Shown here: one piece after another, positions 1-6,002 of the stretch | Layout of the letters: the number at the start of each line of letters is the position of its first letter | How positions within the stretch are numbered: position 1 is the first letter of the stretch | Assembly: GCA_905234205.1 (NCBI GenBank) | Contig: CAJOGG010000051.1 | Coordinates: 8,013 to 14,014 of the forward strand | Source: an uncultured Synergistales bacterium | GTDB lineage: Bacteria; Synergistota; Synergistia; Synergistales; Aminobacteriaceae | Length of the DNA: 6,002 nucleotides | Reading direction: 5' to 3' | The notes under the pieces: generated by a model | The model's input: only the letters and a program-made list of their open reading frames with translations | Told to the model about the DNA's origin: nothing | Databases searched by the model: none | Position numbers and translations under genes: made by a program

Positions 1-880
1 TTTCTTTTCTTCCTCTGGATTTGCGGAAGAGCGTGTTCCCCTTCGCATTGCCCGTATTCCATTGATCCTGCAAAGCTTTCCAACACTTAATGGCTATAGC
101 GTTACAACCATACTTTTCGGCCAAGCTCTTCATCGCGACTTTCAAGGCTGCAACCTCCAAGAGTCCTTCGTCGTCAATCTTGCAGTTCATATTCTCTTTA
201 CAGTAGGCTATGACCTTCGCGACCTCGCTATGCTCTTCCTTCCACTTGCGCATTTCCTGATAAAGTTCCGGTAATGGGATCGGTGAAAGCTGAATGTTGA
301 ACTTCTCGAGTAATTCGCCCTCGTTGCACATTGTTGACCAGAAATCGAACGGACGCGGCCCAATCTGTAATATTCTCGTGTGCCTGAAGACTCTTACTAC
401 GTTACAAACAGCTATGAAATCTCGTAAGCCTCTTTCAAATTCCGGGTCAGTCAAGTTACAGTTGTTCATGTATGTGAAAGGGACTCTGAAGCGGCGCAAA
501 ACTTTTCCTGTAGCGAACAATCCGCACTGACTATCACGAAGCCTCATTCCGTTTTCGTCGGGTCTTTCATCACGAGGTCCCCATAATAGAACAGGCACGT
601 TTAACTCTTTCGCGAGCCTTGCACATTCGTATTCAGTTCCAAAATTTGCGTGAGGAATAAATAATCCGGCAACCTTTTCAGCTTTGAACTTCTCAACGAT
701 TTTTGCGAGGCCGGCATCATCATAGAGTAAGCCTTCGTCGTTCACGTCGTCAATGTCAACGAAATCTATATTAAGCTCACGTAACCTTGCCGCAGTAAGT
801 TTACGATACTCAACAGCAGCCGGTGCACTGAATATAGCTCGTCTTGTAGGTGCAAATCCTATTTTAATTTTCGCGCTCAT
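1..880 (-). CDS. L-fucose isomerase-like sugar isomerase (COG2407-type), 3' end outside window
   Basis: Probable cytoplasmic ketol-isomerase that converts an imported aldose to its ketose; the exact sugar is unknown. The frame is open from ATG at 880 to the left edge (293 codons, no stop). Recognisable family segments are the N-terminal IGFAPTRR (residues 7-14), LFIPHANFGTEYE (73-85), WGPRDERPDENGMRLRD (100-116) followed by CGLFATGKVLRRF (119-131), IGPRPFDFW (173-181), NEGELLEKF (186-194) and AIAIKCWKALQDQW (261-274). These match my memory of the COG2407 L-fucose/L-arabinose isomerase-like family, usually about 450-480 residues long. The start is supported by GAGGGGG at 893-887, six bases before ATG. 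It lies 21 bases after the permease stop, so it belongs to the transporter operon. After residue 274 (position about 59) the translation no longer looks like the family; the expected next motif, roughly GIMPC followed later by CETD, is absent in all three minus-strand frames. The gene may be frameshifted there or the sequence may be faulty. Confidence 0.82.
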   Translation of the reverse strand, partial: MSAKIKIGFAPTRRAIFSAPAAVEYRKLTAARLRELNIDFVDIDDVNDEGLLYDDAGLAKIVEKFKAEKVAGLFIPHANFGTEYECARLAKELNVPVLLWGPRDERPDENGMRLRDSQCGLFATGKVLRRFRVPFTYMNNCNLTDPEFERGLRDFIAVCNVVRVFRHTRILQIGPRPFDFWSTMCNEGELLEKFNIQLSPIPLPELYQEMRKWKEEHSEVAKVIAYCKENMNCKIDDEGLLEVAALKVAMKSLAEKYGCNAIAIKCWKALQDQWNTGNAKGNTLFRKSRGRKE

Positions 881-901
881 GTTTTACCCCCTCACTAAAA
901 A

Positions 902-1930
902 CTACTTTGACTCGTTGCGAGCCTGTAATGCCATTTTTGCCTGTAAATTTCTCTGTGTCTGGTCAATAACAACTGCGAGAATAATTACAGCTCCCCTTAT
1001 AATCTTCTGCCAAAATTCCGAGACTCCGCACATTGTCATTCCGTCATTGATTACTCCGATAACGAAAGCTCCGACTATTGTCCCGATAATCGTACCTGAA
1101 CCGCCTGACATTGACGTACCACCCAAAACTGTAGCTGCTATAGCGTTCATTTCCCAACCGTCGCCGGAAGCAGGGTGTGCCGCAGAAAGTTGTGCAGTGT
1201 TGATTAAGCCGATCCATGCTGCGCAGAAGCCCGAAATTACGTACGTCATAATCTTAACTTGGTCAGCTTTGATTCCGGAGAGCTTGGCCGATTTCTCATT
1301 CCCACCAACTGCCAAAATATGCCAGCCCGTTGGAGTCCTATTGAGCAACACAGCCGCTATTATCGAGAGTATCGCGAACACGTAAACGCCCGCAGGTATT
1401 CCCATAAAGTCCGCGCCCAAAGCTTTTAAGCCGACGTTGCCGAGTCCTTCATAGCCTCCGATAGCCGCAAAAGTAGCACCGTTTGAACGTAAATTCGCAA
1501 GCCCACGACAAATATACATTGTGCCAAGAGTTGTGATGAATGCCGCGACGTTCAATTTCGTGATTATCAAACCGTTCACAAGACCGATTAAGCAGCCTAT
1601 GCAAAGCATTAACACGACAATAGCCGGGACTGTGAAGTAGTAAGTCTTCGCTCCAATCGTTAAGCCCTCTTGGATCAATCCGCCCGCCAACATTCCAACG
1701 AGACCAACGACAGAACCGACCGATAAATCAATTCCGCCGGTGATGATTACAAATGTCATGCCTAACGCGAGAATGCCATATAAAGCGACGTGCTTGGCCA
1801 CCATTGTTAAAGTGTTGAGCGATAAGAACGACGGTGAAGCAAAGCTAAAGAATATTATGAGCAATATCAATACTATGAACGTACGCCCTTTCAAGAGCGT
1901 CATAATTAACTGGCTGTTATCCTTCTTCAT
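902..1930 (-). CDS. Sugar ABC transporter permease, RbsC/BPD_transp_2 family
   Basis: Inner-membrane channel subunit of a ribose-type (CUT2) sugar importer, expected to work as a homodimer on the ATPase encoded just upstream. It has 342 residues, normal for the family. Hydrophobic segments cover about residues 16-32, 47-64, 71-86, 99-122, 128-142, 178-196, 228-245, 261-295 and 308-323. Family signatures are GGIDLSVGS (65-73), AVGGNEKSAKLSGI (207-220) and the cytoplasmic coupling region AIAATVLGGTSMSGGSGT (263-280). The C-terminus is short and charged. ATG at 1930 is preceded by AGGGGAG at 1950-1944, thirteen bases away, which is slightly long; no better in-frame start is seen. The stop is TAG at 904-902. 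It lies 28 bases after the ATPase stop and 21 bases before the isomerase start, so co-transcription is likely. Substrate cannot be read from the permease. Confidence 0.96.
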   Translation of the reverse strand: MKKDNSQLIMTLLKGRTFIVLILLIIFFSFASPSFLSLNTLTMVAKHVALYGILALGMTFVIITGGIDLSVGSVVGLVGMLAGGLIQEGLTIGAKTYYFTVPAIVVLMLCIGCLIGLVNGLIITKLNVAAFITTLGTMYICRGLANLRSNGATFAAIGGYEGLGNVGLKALGADFMGIPAGVYVFAILSIIAAVLLNRTPTGWHILAVGGNEKSAKLSGIKADQVKIMTYVISGFCAAWIGLINTAQLSAAHPASGDGWEMNAIAATVLGGTSMSGGSGTIIGTIVGAFVIGVINDGMTMCGVSEFWQKIIRGAVIILAVVIDQTQRNLQAKMALQARNESK

Positions 1931-1958
1931 TTATTCGAGTCAACTCCCCTGTTAAAAT

Positions 1959-3503
1959 TTATGCAGCGTGATTTTTTCCTGTACCGAGTCCAGCATATGA
2001 GGCACGCACCAAATTATCTTCCGTGATTTCAGAGCCGCTTAATTCAGCCGTACACTTGCCGTTTGACAACACGTAAATCCTATCAGCAATTGCCATAATC
2101 TCCTTGAGTTCCGATGAGATTACTATGATCGATAAACCTTTCTCCGAGAATTTGTGAATGATCTCAAATACTTCTGTCTTTGCGCCGATGTCAATACCTC
2201 GTGAAGGTTCGTCCATTAACAAAACTGTCGGCTTAGTCATTAATCCCTTAGCTATAACGACTTTTTGCTGATTGCCTCCTGATAGAGATAATATGGGCAA
2301 ATGTTTATCGGCAACTTTTATGTGAAGCTCCTGAATTTCCGCATCAACGGCTTTTTCTTCTGCGGCGTAGTTCATTAGTGACAACGTTGCGAAATCCTCA
2401 AGTGAAGCTAATGAAGCGTTCTTGCATATGTCAAGGCTTTGAACGAGTCCTTGGCGTTGTCTGTCCTCTGGTACTATTGCGAAACCGGCGTTTAACTGGT
2501 CAGCTATAGATCCTATCTTCATGGGCTTTCCATTGTAATCAACCTCGCCAGAATGTTCCGGCCTCATACCCATTAAGCATTCGAAAACTTCACTGCGTCC
2601 CGCGCCTAATAATCCGTAAATCCCAAGCACTTCACCTTTCTTGAGATACATATTGACGTTATCAAGCAGCCAGCCTCCTCCAGTCTTGGGCAATGAAAGA
2701 TTCTTGACCTCCAAAATTTTTTCGGCATGATCTAAATCTATTGAACGAGTGAATCTGTGATACTGGGTATTTTTCCCGACCATGTTCTCAACGATCCATT
2801 CAAGCGTTATGTCTTTGATGTCGGCATCAGCAACATATTTTCCGTCGCGCAAAATAGTAACGTGGTCGCCAATTTCCATAATCTCTTCAAGCCTGTGTGA
2901 GATATATACGATTGAGATTCCCTGCTCGAGTAATTCACGCATGATCTTGAACAATACTTTGACTTCAGCAGCAGATAATGAGCTTGTCGGCTCGTCCATA
3001 ATCAAGACTCGTAAATCATTGTCCACTAAATTTCTTGCTATCTCGACCATTTGCTGCTGTCCCACGCGTAAATCTCCGACCATAGTATCAGGTGGGATTT
3101 CATGCTCAAGACGTTTGAGAATCTTTATAGCTCCGTCTACATGCTGTTTATCGTCAAGAAAGCCCATGTTAGTTTTCTCGTGGTTCATGAAGATATTTTG
3201 GTAGACCGTAAGATTTGGGAAGAGGCTTAACTCTTGGTGAATTATTCCTATACCTCGTGCGCGGGCGGCGTTGGTGTCCTTGAAATAAACTTCTTGGCCG
3301 TCCATGTACATTTTTCCGGCTGAAGGTTGCTCAATCCCGGCGATCATTTTCATGAGGGTTGATTTACCTGCTCCGTTCTCACCGATTAAGACGTTGACTT
3401 TAGCTTTGAGTAAATCAAACGAGACTTGATCGAGAGCTTTTGTGCCCGGATAGATCTTGTCAATCTTTTCGCAGTGTAACACTACATTGGGATCATCAAA
3501 CAT
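1959..3503 (-). CDS. Sugar ABC transporter ATP-binding protein with two fused NBDs (RbsA/MglA type)
   Basis: Cytoplasmic motor of a CUT2 sugar importer; 514 residues, close to the usual length of about 500. NBD1 has Walker A GENGAGKST (41-49), Q-loop Gln90, a signature LRVGQQQ (145-151), Walker B LIMDEP with Asp170 and Glu171, and switch His203 (ISHR). NBD2 has a degenerate Walker A, GLLGAGRSE (297-305), then PEDRQRQG (345-352), signature LSGGNQQK (407-414), Walker B VLLMDEP with Asp431 and Glu432, and ISSE (462-465) where the switch His would be. This asymmetry is known for RbsA/MglA-like proteins; the Arg in place of Ser in the first signature is additional. ATG at 3503 follows GGGGGG at 3520-3515, eleven bases away. 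It starts 19 bases after the DUF2291 stop. The C-terminal NHAA tail is unremarkable. Substrate is decided by the binding protein, so I give no rbs or mgl symbol. Confidence 0.97.
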   Translation of the reverse strand: MFDDPNVVLHCEKIDKIYPGTKALDQVSFDLLKAKVNVLIGENGAGKSTLMKMIAGIEQPSAGKMYMDGQEVYFKDTNAARARGIGIIHQELSLFPNLTVYQNIFMNHEKTNMGFLDDKQHVDGAIKILKRLEHEIPPDTMVGDLRVGQQQMVEIARNLVDNDLRVLIMDEPTSSLSAAEVKVLFKIMRELLEQGISIVYISHRLEEIMEIGDHVTILRDGKYVADADIKDITLEWIVENMVGKNTQYHRFTRSIDLDHAEKILEVKNLSLPKTGGGWLLDNVNMYLKKGEVLGIYGLLGAGRSEVFECLMGMRPEHSGEVDYNGKPMKIGSIADQLNAGFAIVPEDRQRQGLVQSLDICKNASLASLEDFATLSLMNYAAEEKAVDAEIQELHIKVADKHLPILSLSGGNQQKVVIAKGLMTKPTVLLMDEPSRGIDIGAKTEVFEIIHKFSEKGLSIIVISSELKEIMAIADRIYVLSNGKCTAELSGSEITEDNLVRASYAGLGTGKNHAA

Positions 3504-3522
3504 TTTTGTTCGTTCCCCCCGC

Positions 3523-4107
3523 TTATTCGATAGTCAAAGCTACAGGCGTGATAGTTACGGCATTTCCTGAAGCAGTTGCTGCGCCCGTGAGGTTGATAGT
3601 TTTTCCCTGAATGCTTTCGTTAATTGCAAGTGGGGCTACGACTTCTTTATCAAGCTGTGAGTTAAGGGCCTTTGCATATTGACTCCATTCGGTTTGGTTG
3701 GTGAAGTCCCCGAATTGCTTTACGGTCTGAACGTCACGAATCGCTGTGCCTGAATAAATGCTTCCAAGCTGTACTGTGAAGGTCATGTTGCCCGTGTAAC
3801 CTTCAGGAGTTACTGTCATGGTGTTGCGTTTACCACCGGCCTTTGAGGTAAATTCGTTGACTGTGCCTTTGAACTTGATGGCCTTACCTGCTCCGAGTTC
3901 GCTTAGATTTATTGCGTTGATGTCAACAGCGTTAGAGATTATTTCAGCGGAGATTTTCTCCCAGTCGCTGCCGGAATGTGCTGAAGCGTCAAAAGCTACG
4001 ACTCCTGTGTATTGTCCTTCTGTTCCTTTGTCGATAATGAGAACTTGATTCGATACGAAGGCGACTATAGCAACGAGAATAACGACGAATATAATTTTAC
4101 CCTTCAA
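3523..4107 (-). CDS. DUF2291-like membrane-anchored extracytoplasmic protein, TTG start
   Basis: Function unknown. The 194-residue protein has an N-terminal hydrophobic helix (about residues 4-24) and a soluble remainder, so it is probably anchored with its body outside the cytoplasm. I assign it to DUF2291 (described as predicted periplasmic lipoproteins) from the pattern VQLGSIYSGTAIRDV (112-126), then FGDFTNQTEW (132-141), then AKALNSQL (145-152), a KTINLTGAAT strand (169-178) and a final ITPVALTIE (186-194). Family members I recall sit in ribose-type ABC operons, including rhizobial polyol-uptake loci, as this one does. Unlike the lipoprotein form, it has no cysteine at all, so no lipobox: it should be held by an uncleaved helix or released after signal cleavage. 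The TTG start at 4107 is chosen because AAAGGGGAG lies eight bases upstream and the hydrophobic helix begins directly after it. It lies between the binding-protein and ATPase genes. Confidence 0.85.
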   Translation of the reverse strand: MKGKIIFVVILVAIVAFVSNQVLIIDKGTEGQYTGVVAFDASAHSGSDWEKISAEIISNAVDINAINLSELGAGKAIKFKGTVNEFTSKAGGKRNTMTVTPEGYTGNMTFTVQLGSIYSGTAIRDVQTVKQFGDFTNQTEWSQYAKALNSQLDKEVVAPLAINESIQGKTINLTGAATASGNAVTITPVALTIE

Positions 4108-4115
4108 ATTTACGA

Positions 4116-4125
4116 CTCCCCTTTC
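4116..4125 (-). promoter_or_regulatory. Shine-Dalgarno site that fixes the TTG start of the DUF2291 gene
   Basis: The minus strand reads GAAAGGGGAG here, followed by an eight-base spacer and TTG at 4107-4105. No ATG or GTG with comparable spacing exists upstream in frame. The site lies directly 3' of the stem-loop and T-run at 4167-4126, so it becomes available only on transcripts that read through that hairpin. Confidence 0.75.
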
Positions 4126-4167
4126 AAAAACGAGAGTCCGACTCCTTATATTGAATCAGACTCTCGT
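4126..4167 (-). terminator. Stem-loop with short T-run between binding-protein and downstream genes (attenuator or mRNA-stabilising hairpin)
   Basis: The minus strand has the arms ACGAGAGTC (4167-4159) and GACTCTCGT (4138-4130), a nine-base perfect stem. One mismatch and two more pairs (GA with TC) extend it inward; the loop is 14 bases. Five Ts (4130-4126, the first of them also the last base of the 3' arm) follow, then G. It starts 26 bases after the binding-protein stop. The T-run is short and the operon continues, so I read it as a partial terminator or 3'-end stabiliser that gives more binding protein than membrane components, a known arrangement in ABC importer operons. The loop contains AAGGAG, but no start codon follows at a useful distance. 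Confidence 0.7.
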
Positions 4168-4193
4168 GGAATATTTCATGAGTGAATGATTAA

Positions 4194-5129
4194 TTATTTC
4201 TCTGTGTAGACGAATTGTGAGAGATTGGCTACGTTGTCCTTTGTGATTGCGATACAAGGAACTAATTGTTTCTCTGTGGCAGGTTTTGTTCCGTCCTTCA
4301 CATAAGCGTCAGCCTGCTCAACCGCGATTTCCGTGATGCGTGCGATCTGCTGTAAAGCTGTACCGACCATTTGTCCCTTCTTAACGTAAGCTGCTGCATC
4401 GTCTGAACCGTCAAGGCCGATAACTTTAATGTCAGTTCTCTTTGCATCAACGCAAGCCTGTGCAGCACCACAAGCCATTGTGTCATTTCCGCAAATGATT
4501 CCTGTGATTTCGGGGTGAGCTTGTAAGATTGCCTCGGTCTTTGAGTAACCTTCAGTCTGACTCCAGTTAGCTGACTGCTGAGCGACCATTTCGAGATCGG
4601 GATATTCATCAATTACAGAGTGATAATTCTCTGAACGTACCCAACAGTTTGTGTCTGACTCAAGGCCAAGAAGTTCGGCGTATTTTCCTTTGTAGTCCAT
4701 GGCTTCGACCCATTTTTCAGCGATAGCGGCTGCTCCCTGTGCATTGTCTGCAACGATCTGGGCAATAGCTAATCCGGCTTCGTTGATTTCACGGTCAATC
4801 AGGAACACTGGAACTTTTGCGGCAACGGCTTTTCTTACAGCCTCGATTGAAGCGTCTGCTCCGGCGTTGTCACAGATAATTGCGACTGCTTTGTCAGAGA
4901 TTGCTGCCTCGAATAATTGAAGCTGTATTGCGGCGTCGTCATCATGTGAGAAAGCTTTAGCCTCATAACCAAGTTCAGTGGCCTTAGCGACTCCGACTCT
5001 CTGCTCTGTTCCGAAGAATGGGTTGGACGTTGACGGGGTAATGATGTAGATGATTCCTGCGGCATAAGCACCGAACGCGAAGGCCATAACCATAGCCATA
5101 GCTACGACAACAACAGATAACCTTTTCAT
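4194..5129 (-). CDS. Ribose-type sugar ABC transporter substrate-binding protein, secreted
   Basis: Extracytoplasmic binding protein (Peripla_BP_4/RbsB fold) that delivers a sugar or polyol to the importer encoded downstream; 311 residues. The signal peptide is about residues 1-23 (MKR, a hydrophobic core rich in Val, Met and Ala, then GAYA before the mature AGIIYI); no lipobox Cys is present. Likely ligand contacts, placed by comparison with E. coli RbsB from memory, are SNPFF (35-39), DRE (112-114), Arg165, GND (214-216), LDGS (239-242) and the Gln pair at 260-261. SHDDDAA (61-67), DNAGADAS (87-94), LIDREIN (110-116), ESDTN (157-161) and YPDLEMVAQQSANWSQTE (176-193) recall binding proteins of rhizobial erythritol/polyol loci annotated as ribose-binding, so a polyol or pentose is possible. 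ATG at 5129 is preceded by GGAGGT at 5146-5141. It is the first gene of its unit, 165 bases after gudD, with a terminator between them. Confidence 0.95.
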   Translation of the reverse strand: MKRLSVVVVAMAMVMAFAFGAYAAGIIYIITPSTSNPFFGTEQRVGVAKATELGYEAKAFSHDDDAAIQLQLFEAAISDKAVAIICDNAGADASIEAVRKAVAAKVPVFLIDREINEAGLAIAQIVADNAQGAAAIAEKWVEAMDYKGKYAELLGLESDTNCWVRSENYHSVIDEYPDLEMVAQQSANWSQTEGYSKTEAILQAHPEITGIICGNDTMACGAAQACVDAKRTDIKVIGLDGSDDAAAYVKKGQMVGTALQQIARITEIAVEQADAYVKDGTKPATEKQLVPCIAITKDNVANLSQFVYTEK

Positions 5130-5239
5130 GATAATAAGGTACCTCCAATAAAATATATTTTGAAATTTGAATTGAGCTTAGCTTATCATTTTTACCATAA
5201 ACACAAACCGCCGATTAACTGAATTATATTTAGCGCAAC
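5130..5239 (-). promoter_or_regulatory. Leader region expected to hold the transporter operon promoter
   Basis: These 110 AT-rich bases lie between the gudD terminator and the binding-protein start, so an operon promoter should be here. The only exact -10 consensus is TATAAT at 5228-5223, but the position 17 bases upstream is GGGGGA inside the terminator stem, not a -35 element. TTGTGT at 5206-5201 could be a -35, yet only poor -10 partners (AGCTAA, TAAGCT) follow. I cannot choose a start site. SD GGAGGT is at 5146-5141, overlapping an eight-base palindrome AGGTACCT (5144-5137). No convincing operator dyad or riboswitch fold is seen. Confidence 0.35.
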
Positions 5240-5275
5240 AAAAAATCCCCCAGCCACTTTTACATGACCGAGGGA
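5240..5275 (-). terminator. Rho-independent terminator of gudD
   Basis: The minus strand has TCCCTCGGTCA (5275-5265), an eight-base loop, and TGGCTGGGGGA (5256-5246), forming an 11-pair stem with three G-T wobble pairs, followed directly by six Ts (5245-5240). It lies 19 bases after the gudD stop. This is a textbook intrinsic terminator, so the transporter operon probably starts from its own promoter. Confidence 0.92.
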
Positions 5276-5294
5276 CGAAATTATTTGCTTGATG

Positions 5295-6002
5295 TTATCT
5301 TACGAGACAAGGTTTCTTGTTATCGAACTTCCAACCCGGGATTAAATATTGCATTCCGATTGCGTCATCACGAGCTCCGAGTGCGTGCTTGAAGTAAAGT
5401 TCATTGGCCTTCTTAATCTGATCCATATCGACTTCGATTCCGAGTCCTGGCTTCTTCGGTAAATCAATACAGCCTCCTACGATCTGCATAGGCTCAACTG
5501 TCAAACGCTCGCGACCTTCTTGCCAAATCCAATGCGTGTCGATGCCGTTCATCTTTCCTGGAATTGCTGCGGCACACTGTACGACCATAGCCAACGAAAT
5601 ATCGAAGTGGTTATTGCTGTGACAGCCCCACATGAGTCCAAAATCTGCGCATAACTGACCAACGCGAACAGAGCCGTTCATCGTCCAGAAGTGAGGATCA
5701 GCCAACGGAATATCAACAGCTTGTAATGTTAAAGCATGACACATTTGTCGCCAATCTGTGTTAATCATATTCGTAGCTGTCGGCATCATAGCGGCTTTTC
5801 TGAACTCGGCCATAACTTCACGACCACTGAAACCGCCTTCTGCTCCAACTGGATCTTCACAATAAGCTAAGCACTCCTTCAACTGTGGTGCGATCTCTAA
5901 CGCTTCCTTCAAACTCCAGCAGCCGTTCGGATCTAAATCTACTCGGGCATTCGGGAACGCTTTCTTGATGGCCTGCACTGCCTTTAACTCTTCCTTCGGT
6001 GG
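5295..6002 (-). CDS. gudD: Glucarate dehydratase, C-terminal 235 residues (5' end outside window)
   Basis: Enolase-superfamily enzyme that dehydrates D-glucarate (and L-idarate) to 5-keto-4-deoxy-D-glucarate in the cytoplasm. The visible part is the end of the TIM barrel and the C-terminal capping segment; about 210 N-terminal residues, including the catalytic KxK lysine, lie beyond the right edge (family length about 446). Numbering from the edge, metal ligands are Asp24 in LDPNG, Glu49 in CEDP and Asn78 in TATNM; Asp102 (ADPHFW) and His128 (HSNNHFDIS) form the catalytic dyad. The ending [14 protein letters not shown] and [10 protein letters not shown] is almost the same as E. coli GudD from memory. 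The catalytic His and ligands are intact, which argues for a real dehydratase rather than GudX. The frame is open to the edge, so the GTG at 5978 is internal. The stop TAA at 5297-5295 is followed by a strong terminator. Confidence 0.95.
   Translation of the reverse strand, partial: PPKEELKAVQAIKKAFPNARVDLDPNGCWSLKEALEIAPQLKECLAYCEDPVGAEGGFSGREVMAEFRKAAMMPTATNMINTDWRQMCHALTLQAVDIPLADPHFWTMNGSVRVGQLCADFGLMWGCHSNNHFDISLAMVVQCAAAIPGKMNGIDTHWIWQEGRERLTVEPMQIVGGCIDLPKKPGLGIEVDMDQIKKANELYFKHALGARDDAIGMQYLIPGWKFDNKKPCLVR

Noticed and set aside
19..36. Eleven-base identity (CGGAAGAGCGT) to the Illumina TruSeq adapter as remembered
   Set aside because: Flanking bases do not continue the adapter on either side, and an 11-base match can occur by chance. 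It is worth recalling only if read data show an artefact at this edge.
62..530. Two short plus-strand frames (62-274 and 294-530)
   Set aside because: Both are antisense to the isomerase reading frame, which is continuous and family-like over this stretch.
753..1385. A 210-codon plus-strand reading frame across the isomerase start and permease gene
   Set aside because: It lies antisense to the conserved permease and the start of the isomerase, has no SD-like sequence I can see, and its translation matches no family I recognise; it is a shadow of the minus-strand genes.
2782..3204. A 140-codon plus-strand frame inside the ATPase gene
   Set aside because: It is antisense to NBD1, whose motifs are all intact; the Ser- and Ile-rich translation is typical of a shadow frame.
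4298..5071. Minus-strand frames of 104 and 78 codons and plus-strand frames overlapping the binding-protein gene
   Set aside because: They sit in other frames within a complete, well-conserved binding-protein gene and have no recognisable domains.
5223..5228. Perfect TATAAT as the operon promoter -10 box
   Set aside because: The correctly spaced upstream hexamer is GGGGGA within the gudD terminator, and AT-rich leaders produce TATAAT by chance, so it is not called as a promoter on its own.
5976..5978. GTG as the start of a short gudD-like gene
   Set aside because: The same frame continues to the window edge (PPKEELKA before it), as expected for full-length glucarate dehydratase, so this is an internal valine codon.

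Overview
The window carries six protein-coding genes, all on the minus strand and reading right to left. It looks like a carbohydrate-utilisation locus of a bacterium. Composition is moderate by eye (GC in the mid-40s), Shine-Dalgarno (SD) sequences are strong and purine-rich, genes are tightly packed, and one gene starts with TTG. The substrate-binding protein's signal peptide is rich in Val, Met and Ala and reminds me of Synergistota (Synergistaceae) from animal guts. That is an impression, not a classification; a Bacillota-like gut bacterium is also possible.

Layout in transcription order. (1) 6002-5295: the C-terminal half of glucarate dehydratase (gudD), entering from the right edge and closed by a clear intrinsic terminator at 5275-5240. 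(2) 5239-5130: a leader that should hold the promoter of the next unit. (3) A compact operon: ribose-type sugar-binding protein (5129-4194); a stem-loop with a short T-run (4167-4126); a DUF2291-like membrane-anchored protein (4107-3523); a tandem-NBD sugar ABC ATPase (3503-1959); an RbsC-like permease (1930-902); and an L-fucose isomerase-like sugar isomerase (880 to the left edge). Gaps inside the operon are 86, 19, 28 and 21 bases.

How the parts fit. The binding protein captures a sugar or polyol outside the membrane, the permease and ATPase import it, and the co-transcribed isomerase probably does the first intracellular step. The DUF2291 protein sits between the binding-protein and ATPase genes, so it is the candidate for an uncharacterised fourth transporter component. 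Glucarate dehydratase acts on D-glucarate or L-idarate and is separated by a terminator, so it may serve a neighbouring pathway rather than this transporter's substrate.

The isomerase gene has an open reading frame of 293 codons to the left edge. Its family resemblance stops abruptly near position 61, so the last 60 bases may contain a frameshift, a rearrangement or a poor-quality contig end. I see no RNA genes, CRISPR arrays, mobile elements or long repeats. No single novel system stands out; the least-understood element is the DUF2291 gene.
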